64,000 nucleotides of DNA from Sphingobacterium siyangense (GTDB lineage Bacteria > Bacteroidota > Bacteroidia > Sphingobacteriales > Sphingobacteriaceae). Below the pieces are notes generated by a model, which ran no database searches, was not told the DNA's origin, and was given only the letters and a program-made list of their open reading frames with translations. This document shows positions 57,767 to 64,000 of the stretch, one piece after another; the stretch's first letter is position 1; each line of letters opens with the position of its first letter. The translations under genes were made by a program, and so were the position numbers. The stretch lies in contig NZ_VLKR01000019.1 in the NCBI RefSeq assembly GCF_007830445.1, positions 1-64,000 on the forward strand. The letters are read 5' to 3'.

Positions 57767-59203
57767 ATGATTAACACGGAGAAAAAGGGTAATTACCGTT
57801 GGGTGATATGCTCGCTACTATTTTTTGCTACCACAATCAATTACCTGGATCGACAGGTGCTGTCCTTAACCTGGAAAGACTTTATTAGTCCTGAATTTCA
57901 TTGGACAAATACAGACTATGGCAACATCACCGCATTATTTTCGATCTTTTATGCCATCAGTATGCTTTTTGCAGGTCGCTTTGTGGATTGGATGGATACA
58001 AAAAAAGGCTTTTTGTGGGCGATCGGAATCTGGTCTATTGGCGCGATATTACATGCATTCTGTGGTATAGCCACTTCAGGTATCGTCGCCGGTGAATGGT
58101 TCGTCGGTTTCGAAGGCGCAAAAGAGGCAATTTCTCATGTTAACAATGTGGGTTTAGTAATGAGTGTGAGTGTCAATCTATTTATTTTTGCCCGCTTTGT
58201 TCTCGCTGTCGGCGAGGCTGGTAACTTTCCAGCCGCGATTAAAGCTACAGCAGAGTATTTTCCCAAAAAAGACCGGGCGCTGTCTACGAGTATTTTCAAT
58301 TCAGGGGCAACCATAGGAGCATTGGCAGCACCCTTAACCATCCCTGTCATCGCAGCACATTGGGGTTGGGAAATGTCTTTCATCATTATAGGCGCCCTTG
58401 GATTTGTCTGGATGGGTTTTTGGATTTTTCTTTATAAGAAGCCACATGAAAACCCGAAAGTAAATGCCGCTGAATTGGCTTACATTCATCAAGATGATCA
58501 TGAAACAGAACAAACCGGAGTAACCAAACAACCGCGAACTACCATATCGGAATGTTTAAAATACAAGCAAACGTGGGCTTTCGTCTTTGGTAAATTCATG
58601 ACTGATGGTGTTTGGTGGTTCTTCTTATTTTGGATGCCGGCCTATCTCTCTGCTGTATACGATATCAAATCATCAGATACCGAAGGGCAATTGGCTATCT
58701 TCGTTTTATATGCCATTACCATGTTGTCTATTTATGGCGGGTGGCTACCAACCTATTTTGTTGACAAAAAAGGAATGAATGCTTATGAGGGCCGCATGAA
58801 AGCCATGTTGTTATTTGCTTTTGTACCCTTGGTTGTACTTTTCGCCCAACCCCTAGGTCATATTTCCTATTGGATACCTGTCATTTTGATCGGTTTTGCC
58901 GGAGCTGCACACCAATCTTGGTCTGCTAATATTTTTTCGACTATCGGTGATTCTTTTCCTAAACGTGCCATTGCGACTGTTACTGGAATTGGGGGACTCG
59001 CTGGGGGTGTAGGAGCCTTTATCATCAACAAAACGTCTGGATGGTTATTTGATTATGCAAAAGAAACTCAGCTAGTCTTTATGGGCTTTAAAGGAGAAGA
59101 GGCAGGATACTTCATTATCTTTTCTTTCTGCGCCATAGCATATTTAATTGCATGGCTTGTAATGAAAACACTAGTACCTAAACTTATTTTAATAAAAAAT
59201 TAA
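57767..59203 (+). CDS. exuT: Hexuronate transporter (MFS, ExuT-like)
   Basis: The 478-residue protein has 12 membrane helices and the anion:cation symporter signature of ExuT-type MFS carriers: FFATTINYLDRQVLSLTWKD in helix 1, FVLAVGEAGNFPAAIKATAE in helix 4, and SIFNSGATIGALAAPLTIPV in helix 5. An insert with GEWFVGFEGAKEAISHVNN between helices 3 and 4 is longer than in E. coli. It would import galacturonate or glucuronate by proton symport across the inner membrane. It follows eda by 100 bp on the same strand. Confidence 0.9.
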   Translation: MINTEKKGNYRWVICSLLFFATTINYLDRQVLSLTWKDFISPEFHWTNTDYGNITALFSIFYAISMLFAGRFVDWMDTKKGFLWAIGIWSIGAILHAFCGIATSGIVAGEWFVGFEGAKEAISHVNNVGLVMSVSVNLFIFARFVLAVGEAGNFPAAIKATAEYFPKKDRALSTSIFNSGATIGALAAPLTIPVIAAHWGWEMSFIIIGALGFVWMGFWIFLYKKPHENPKVNAAELAYIHQDDHETEQTGVTKQPRTTISECLKYKQTWAFVFGKFMTDGVWWFFLFWMPAYLSAVYDIKSSDTEGQLAIFVLYAITMLSIYGGWLPTYFVDKKGMNAYEGRMKAMLLFAFVPLVVLFAQPLGHISYWIPVILIGFAGAAHQSWSANIFSTIGDSFPKRAIATVTGIGGLAGGVGAFIINKTSGWLFDYAKETQLVFMGFKGEEAGYFIIFSFCAIAYLIAWLVMKTLVPKLILIKN

Positions 59204-59274
59204 CATATATTGCAAAATTTGTATTATATTAGCAATATCTTTATAAATATCAATCTAAACCATTTTTAAAAACA

Positions 59275-60894
59275 ATGAGCTTAAACTTAGAAAGTATTTT
59301 CTATGAGGAGAAAGACATTCCCGCAGAATTTACACTAGACGAACAGGTCGATCAAAGAGAGTTCCTTTCCAATGGAGAAATGATTTCTTGGACGGGTCAA
59401 GTAAACGAGGTTTTTTCACCAATCTGTGTGAAGACTAAGGATGGCTTGAAACGTAAGCGCATCGGTAGTTTCCCTGTTTGTACTGAAAAAGAGTCCATGG
59501 AAGCCTTGGAAGCTGCTGTAAAAGCATACGACAATGGCCGTGGAGAATGGCCGACAATGAGCGTTGCCGATCGTATTACTTGTGTTGAAAATTTCACACA
59601 GAAGATGATTGCCAAAAAGGACATTGTTGTCAAGCTTATTATGTGGGAAATTGGCAAATCCTATGCAGACTCGGTAAAAGAGTTTGATCGTACTGTAGAA
59701 TACATCTATGCAACGATCGATGCATTGAAAGATATAGACCGCGATTCTTCACGTTTTCAGATCGAGCAAGGTATCGTCGCCCAGATCAGAAGATCTCCAT
59801 TAGGCGTCGTTCTTTGTATGGGTCCATTCAACTATCCATTGAATGAGACATTCACGACATTGATTCCGGCATTGATCATGGGAAATACCATGTTATTCAA
59901 ACCACCTAAACATGGTACTTTATTGCATTATCCTTTATTAGAAGCTTTTAGGACCAGCTTCCCTAAAGGTGTTGTCAATACAATCTATGGCCGTGGCAAC
60001 AAGATTGTTCCTAGCTTAATGCAATCAGGAAAGATCAATGTTTTGACGTTAATCGGTTCAAGCCGTGTTGCTGATGAACTTAAAAAATTGCATCCAAAAG
60101 TGAATCGCCTTCGCGCTATTCTTGGCTTGGACGCAAAAAACGCAGCAATTATTACAAAAGACGCAGATTTGAACCTCGCGGTTTCTGAAACCGTATTAGG
60201 ATCACTCTCTTTCAATGGCCAACGTTGTACAGCATTAAAAATTATCTATGTACATCGCAGCTTAGCGCAAGAGTTCCTAAAACGTCTCTCTGCTGAAGTC
60301 GCAAAATTGAAATATGGAATGCCTTGGGAAAAGGGGGTATCATTGACTCCGCTTCCAGAAGTCAATAAACCAGCTTATTTAACTGAATGCATTGAAGATG
60401 CAAAAGCATATGGTGCAAAAGTCGTCAATGAGAATGGTGGTCAAGTTGCAGAATCGTTCTTCTATCCGGCAATTGTTTACCCTGTCAATTCACAGATGAA
60501 ACTTTATAGAGAGGAACAATTTGGGCCAGTTATCCCTGTTGTTCCTTTTGACGACCTTGAAGAACCTATCGAGTACTTAATCGGATCTTCGCACGGACAA
60601 CAAGTAAGTATTTTTAGTAATAATGCAGCGGTTGTTTCATCACTTATTGATCCACTGGTCAATCAAGTGAGCCGCGTAAACATCAATTGTCAATGCCAAC
60701 GCGGCCCAGATACTTTCCCTTTCACAGGTAGAAAGGACAGTGCTGAAGGAACCTTGTCAGTAGTTGATGCTTTACGGTCATTCTCTATACGTTCTCTAGT
60801 GGCTACAAAATTCACAGAGGAAAACAAGAAATTGTTAAATGAAATCGTGAGTGAAAATGAATCAAATTTCTTAAGTACGAAATATATTTTCTAG
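59275..60894 (+). CDS. gapN: GapN-like NADP-dependent glyceraldehyde-3-phosphate dehydrogenase (aldehyde dehydrogenase family)
   Basis: The 539-residue aldehyde dehydrogenase has the coenzyme-binding region GPFNYPLNETFTTLIPALIM, LIGSSRVADELKKLHP, and the nucleophile Cys318 in SFNGQRCTALKI, like GapN enzymes of Bacteroidota. GapN oxidises glyceraldehyde-3-phosphate directly to 3-phosphoglycerate, making NADPH, which fits its place after KDPG aldolase. The usual ELGGK motif reads ILGLDAKN here (282-289), so the expected general-base Glu is not obvious. The substrate assignment is from family resemblance and context. A strong terminator follows. Confidence 0.8.
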   Translation: MSLNLESIFYEEKDIPAEFTLDEQVDQREFLSNGEMISWTGQVNEVFSPICVKTKDGLKRKRIGSFPVCTEKESMEALEAAVKAYDNGRGEWPTMSVADRITCVENFTQKMIAKKDIVVKLIMWEIGKSYADSVKEFDRTVEYIYATIDALKDIDRDSSRFQIEQGIVAQIRRSPLGVVLCMGPFNYPLNETFTTLIPALIMGNTMLFKPPKHGTLLHYPLLEAFRTSFPKGVVNTIYGRGNKIVPSLMQSGKINVLTLIGSSRVADELKKLHPKVNRLRAILGLDAKNAAIITKDADLNLAVSETVLGSLSFNGQRCTALKIIYVHRSLAQEFLKRLSAEVAKLKYGMPWEKGVSLTPLPEVNKPAYLTECIEDAKAYGAKVVNENGGQVAESFFYPAIVYPVNSQMKLYREEQFGPVIPVVPFDDLEEPIEYLIGSSHGQQVSIFSNNAAVVSSLIDPLVNQVSRVNINCQCQRGPDTFPFTGRKDSAEGTLSVVDALRSFSIRSLVATKFTEENKKLLNEIVSENESNFLSTKYIF

Positions 60895-60909
60895 TATACG
60901 GCTGATATC

Positions 60910-60947
60910 AAAAAGCGACATCGAAATAATCGATGTCGCTTTTTTTC
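60910..60947 (+). terminator. Intrinsic terminator of the galacturonate operon
   Basis: The stem aaaaagcgacatcg/cgatgtcgcttttt (60910-60923 with 60931-60944) has a 7-nt loop and a T-tract, 15 bp after the gapN stop. Confidence 0.92.
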
Positions 60948-61105
60948 TGAAAGTGTCTGATTGTATTGGCTAGAAAGAACCTTCAGTTCGCTTTCATTGC
61001 GGTTGGTATCGGCGAAATCATGAAGGCTTTCTATGAAAATCCCTTCCCCAGTCAATCAAATTGATTTGAGTTTACAATTCTTTCTGATTTTATACCGTCT
61101 TAAAG

Positions 61106-61873
61106 TTACTTCAGCACCAGATTATTCTGAATAGTTAACTGCAACTCGCGAATGCCCTCGGCAACAAGCTTTGCCACTTCACTTGCCCCGAAAGTATTCA
61201 GATGTGTATCATCTTTCTTTCCCTGCGGATAGTTCCGATCTCCGCTTTCTACATGCAAAAACAATTTTTTACTTCCTTCGTCGCCATAAGACTGTACAAG
61301 TTTTGTCGTCTTATCCTCCATATCAATATAAGCTGTTTGCGTATCTGCAGCCACCTTACGGATAATAGCCGGATATTCGCCATGTGTTTTAATGAGCAGG
61401 CCATTTTCAAATTTACGTCGTGCGATAGGTGTCAAAAGAATCGGAATTCCTCCCTTTTCTCGCGTTTGCTTGATATAAAAGATCAAATTCTGCTCAAACT
61501 CTTCCAAAGAAGTGCCTACATTGGGCTTATCGACTTTTTCGTCATTATGTCCAAACTGGATGAAAACATAATCTCCGCGACGGAGGTTTTCAAAAATAGG
61601 TTCCCAATGATTAACAATGCTCCCGTATTTGCCTATATCTTGTTTAAAGGATTTGGTACTCCGCCCATTTAATGCGCGATTATCGACCTTCACCTGCTGG
61701 TCAAACAGCTTAGCAAAAGCCATTCCCCAACCAGTTTCTGGAAAGGTGCGTTTGTCCTTATTTGCAGCTGTTGAATCGCCAATTATATAAATTGTGAGGG
61801 TTTGTTCTTGCTGTAAAGCAAGAAGGAAAATTACCATCACAAAGCCTGAAACAAGTATACTAATTTTTTTCAT
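61106..61873 (-). CDS. Rhamnogalacturonan acetylesterase (SGNH hydrolase, CE12-like)
   Basis: The 255-residue protein has a signal peptide (ISILVSGFVMVIFLLALQQ) and the SGNH blocks: the nucleophile Ser34 in IYIIGDSTAANK, Gly and Asn blocks in VDNRALNGRSTKSF and FIQFGHNDE, and the catalytic D-x-x-H pair in KKDDTHLNTFGA (Asp221, His224). It removes acetyl groups from rhamnogalacturonan so that lyases and hydrolases can act. I use ATG 61871-61873; the longer frame would cross the terminator stem of the upstream gene. It belongs to the leftward pectin operon entering from the right edge. Confidence 0.9.
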   Translation of the reverse strand: MKKISILVSGFVMVIFLLALQQEQTLTIYIIGDSTAANKDKRTFPETGWGMAFAKLFDQQVKVDNRALNGRSTKSFKQDIGKYGSIVNHWEPIFENLRRGDYVFIQFGHNDEKVDKPNVGTSLEEFEQNLIFYIKQTREKGGIPILLTPIARRKFENGLLIKTHGEYPAIIRKVAADTQTAYIDMEDKTTKLVQSYGDEGSKKLFLHVESGDRNYPQGKKDDTHLNTFGASEVAKLVAEGIRELQLTIQNNLVLK

Positions 61874-61892
61874 TGAACTTATAAGAAAGACA

Positions 61893-61921
61893 CACGCCTT
61901 CTTAATTAAGCAGAAGGCGTG
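61893..61921 (-). terminator. Hairpin between the FN3/beta-helix gene and the acetylesterase gene
   Basis: The stem cacgccttct/agaaggcgtg (61893-61902 with 61912-61921) has a 9-nt loop. It lies 21 bp after the stop of the lipoprotein gene and 19 bp before the acetylesterase start. The U-tract is weak, so it may attenuate and not fully terminate. Confidence 0.7.
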
Positions 61922-61941
61922 CGGTAATAACATAAAACATA

Positions 61942-63498
61942 CTATTGACCCCATCTTGGATCACCAATACCATTATCCTTTAATGTTTGGTTTGTTAGTG
62001 TAAAGTCTCCTTTGGGGGCATCCTTGAATCCAGGATCCAATAGTGTATAGCCATTAGCACTAACATCATTTTTTACTCCAGAGGCAGAACTGTTATAGAA
62101 GTTTACCGCATCAAAGTAATTGTTACTTTTGAGTTCGACCAGATTAGTTGCAGACTGATTAGCGGTCATTGCCAGTGACTTCACAATTAAATTTTTAGCG
62201 AATGTAATTTCATTCTTCGCTAAACGCACATAGAAGAAACGTTTAGTAGCATCTTGTATGACATTGTAAAAGGTATTATTATTCACTTTGATGATGCTTG
62301 TAATAGCCGGATAAGCTGCGGATCCACCTGCGTCCATCCGGATAAATTCCCGGTTCAAGACAGCATTGGAAACTGTATTATTTGTAAATTCAAAAATCCT
62401 CGCAATAGCTTTTCTAAAATCAATAAACTCATTTCCATTACCGACGATATTGTCAAAAATATTATTACTCATGCTTACGCTCTCTACCGAAGCATCGAAA
62501 CTGCCATAAATAATCCCTTTCGGGTAGTTCATCAGCTTACTATCTTCTAGGCGAATACTTCCGAAAGCACCTGCCTGCAATGTAATGACACAGTTTCCCC
62601 CCGACTTATTTTCTCCATCAAGTATAAGATCTTTTAATGATAGTGATGCGCCCTTATCCAAATTAAAATAAGCAGATTTTACCAACGGGCGATCGGCGGG
62701 TTTCGCACCTTTGATAGCTATCGCTTTATCGATCAGTACATCAGCAGTGAGCGAATAGGTTCCTGGCATTAATGCGAGTACATCCCCTGCTTTGGCAGTT
62801 CCGATTACAGCAACGAGATCATCTGTGGGCTGCACAACAACTGCATCCCCCAAGTCAATCAATGTCGTGAATGTCGCTGATCCGCGGATCTTGTTTCCTT
62901 TCAATAGTGTCGCGGTGTAGGTTGTTTCTCCTACCAGACCTGTGACTGTTGCTTCCCCTGCAGCAATCTCTTGCGGTGTCACGGGATGGATAATATTCCC
63001 TGGGTTAATCGCGATGGCTGTCGCCTCTTCACCTGCGGTCCAATTTAGCAGAACAGAAGTTGCCTGGATTCCCTCCGGGCTAACAGGTTTCATAATCTGT
63101 TCTTCGTTGGTCTTAAAGGTAATGGTACTCCATTTGGAATCAGCCACCTCAGTTCCTACAGCCTTGATACGGGCAGAATAGTTTGTTGCTCCATCCAATC
63201 CAATAATCGTATAGGGAATCTGATCATTTGTGATCTCTTCAATTATCCTGACAGGACTCCCTTCAAAATTGAGTTCGCCATTAGCAAACAGTTCTATTGT
63301 ATAACCTTTCGCTTCGGCATTTTTCTTCCAGGTCAATTGAACTCCTGTTTGATTAACGATTCGTGCGCTCACTCCTGTAGGAGAAAAATAACGGTCTGTC
63401 GTCAGTTCTGTTAGTTCTTTTACACGATCATCAGAACAGCTTATATTTGCGAATATAAGCCCAAGACCGAGATATAGCAATATATTGATTCTTTTCAT
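61942..63498 (-). CDS. Surface lipoprotein with FN3-like domains and a DUF4957/DUF5123-type beta-helix
   Basis: The 518-residue lipoprotein (lipobox ANISCSDD, Cys about 21) has two fibronectin-III-like domains (about 40-130, VSARIVNQTGVQLTWKKN; about 138-215). A right-handed beta-helix at about 225-515 has repeated N-N-x-F/I turns (MSNNIFDNIVGN, FTNNTVSNAV, VNNNTFYNVI), as in DUF4957/DUF5123 proteins. Such proteins are encoded in pectin utilisation loci as surface glycan-binding proteins or lyase-like proteins. I see no complete pectate-lyase catalytic set, so binding is the likelier role. It follows the SusD gene by 15 bp. Confidence 0.85.
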   Translation of the reverse strand: MKRINILLYLGLGLIFANISCSDDRVKELTELTTDRYFSPTGVSARIVNQTGVQLTWKKNAEAKGYTIELFANGELNFEGSPVRIIEEITNDQIPYTIIGLDGATNYSARIKAVGTEVADSKWSTITFKTNEEQIMKPVSPEGIQATSVLLNWTAGEEATAIAINPGNIIHPVTPQEIAAGEATVTGLVGETTYTATLLKGNKIRGSATFTTLIDLGDAVVVQPTDDLVAVIGTAKAGDVLALMPGTYSLTADVLIDKAIAIKGAKPADRPLVKSAYFNLDKGASLSLKDLILDGENKSGGNCVITLQAGAFGSIRLEDSKLMNYPKGIIYGSFDASVESVSMSNNIFDNIVGNGNEFIDFRKAIARIFEFTNNTVSNAVLNREFIRMDAGGSAAYPAITSIIKVNNNTFYNVIQDATKRFFYVRLAKNEITFAKNLIVKSLAMTANQSATNLVELKSNNYFDAVNFYNSSASGVKNDVSANGYTLLDPGFKDAPKGDFTLTNQTLKDNGIGDPRWGQ

Positions 63499-63513
63499 TC
63501 TTATGCTTATTTT

Positions 63514-64000
63514 CTATTGAAAACTAAAACCATTATTATTCAACTTACCGTTGCTATTATCCAAAAAATACTGCCAAATAGGCCAAAATTGCTGTGTATT
63601 GGGATCGCGGAGGTATAAAGCATCCCAGAAGGTTGCCTGATCACTACTTGCTGCCATCGTCCATTTTTTTGAGGAAGTATATCCTGCCGCAGCGCCCACT
63701 GCATCTGTGTCGCCAAAATTTAAGCCATATATTTCCACTTTTTCACCATCAGCTGCTGTCTTGTAGTAGATATTGGCAGGCAATGCCGCATATTTACCCT
63801 GTCTATTCTCCAGCTGCTGTAACTTTTGTTTAGCTTCAGCCAACTTGACCCCTAGAAGATTCCAGCGGATCAAATCACCCTTACGCAACATTTCTCCCGT
63901 AAACTCCAATGCACGTTCGTTGACGAGGGCATGAAAGAAAACATCCTTACTTGTGGTGATTTGCTGCATATAAGCCGTTACTTTCTCCGGATTGTTTGGA
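63514..64000 (-). CDS. SusD/RagB-family lipoprotein, C-terminal part (continues beyond the window)
   Basis: About 161 residues of the C-terminus are visible, entering from the right edge in frame. The segment VNERALEFTGEMLRKGDLIRWNLLG is the conserved RagB/SusD C-terminal motif, and the end has YLRDPNTQQFWPIWQYFLDNSNGKLNNNG-type sequence (given in part) with aromatic residues that pack on the ligand. It is the outer-membrane binding partner of a SusC transporter expected just outside the window. With the lipoprotein and acetylesterase genes it forms the pectin-uptake operon. Confidence 0.9.
   Translation of the reverse strand, partial: PNNPEKVTAYMQQITTSKDVFFHALVNERALEFTGEMLRKGDLIRWNLLGVKLAEAKQKLQQLENRQGKYAALPANIYYKTAADGEKVEIYGLNFGDTDAVGAAAGYTSSKKWTMAASSDQATFWDALYLRDPNTQQFWPIWQYFLDNSNGKLNNNGFSFQ

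Overview
The window comes from a member of the Bacteroidota, most likely a Sphingobacteriaceae bacterium close to Sphingobacterium. The evidence is two SusC/SusD-type outer-membrane systems, DUF4293, DUF937, LemA/TPM and SufBCD genes of the Bacteroidota type, weak ribosome binding sites, and promoters of the Bacteroidota form TTG-N20-TAnnTTTG. I assign it from protein families and promoters read by eye; no database search was possible.

Layout. (1) 1-5222: the tail of an unidentified gene, a DeoR-type regulator, then a tightly packed surface-polysaccharide operon (flippase, three glycosyltransferases, DUF3820). (2) 5.3-13.2 kb: the tRNA hydroxylase TrhO, a DUF937 protein, and a leftward SusC-SusD-DUF5689 uptake operon with no enzyme or regulator beside it. 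(3) 13.6-45.4 kb: mostly housekeeping. This holds TrmB, GDP-fucose synthase, a YtxH/holin-like/unknown envelope trio, YifB, rhomboid, a LUD protein, FtsH, RsfS, BirA, a split DsbD, PfkA, a TlpA-like protein, two TPM proteins, LemA, an FAD dehydrogenase, tRNA-Gly, SufBCD, an Lrp regulator, Ung, DUF4293, an ABC exporter, TruA and MurF. (4) 45.6-60.9 kb: a rightward pectin/galacturonate cluster. It runs from secreted enzymes (pectinesterase, GH28, GH105, PL10) through the complete saturated galacturonate pathway (UxaC, UxaB, UxaA, KdgK, Eda) to an ExuT-like transporter and a GapN-type dehydrogenase. (5) 61.1-64.0 kb: the end of a leftward pectin operon (rhamnogalacturonan acetylesterase, FN3/beta-helix lipoprotein, SusD C-terminus) that continues past the window edge.

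How the genes work together. The two pectin operons converge at about 60.9-61.1 kb. Extracellular enzymes remove methyl and acetyl esters and cut the backbone. The SusCD system bound to the right would import oligomers. Galacturonate then goes UxaC -> tagaturonate -> UxaB -> altronate -> UxaA -> KDG -> KdgK -> KDPG -> Eda -> pyruvate + glyceraldehyde-3-phosphate, which GapN could oxidise. KduI and KduD, needed for the unsaturated products of PL10 and GH105, are not in the window.

I found no CRISPR array, transposase, prophage or recognisable defence system. The observations most worth a second look are non-coding: a promoter element with a conserved dyad and spacer shared by fcl, murF, the DUF4293 gene and, inverted, ung; a matched pair of LacI-like operator candidates before the pectinesterase and GH28 genes; and two dyads spaced 30 bp apart before the Lrp gene.
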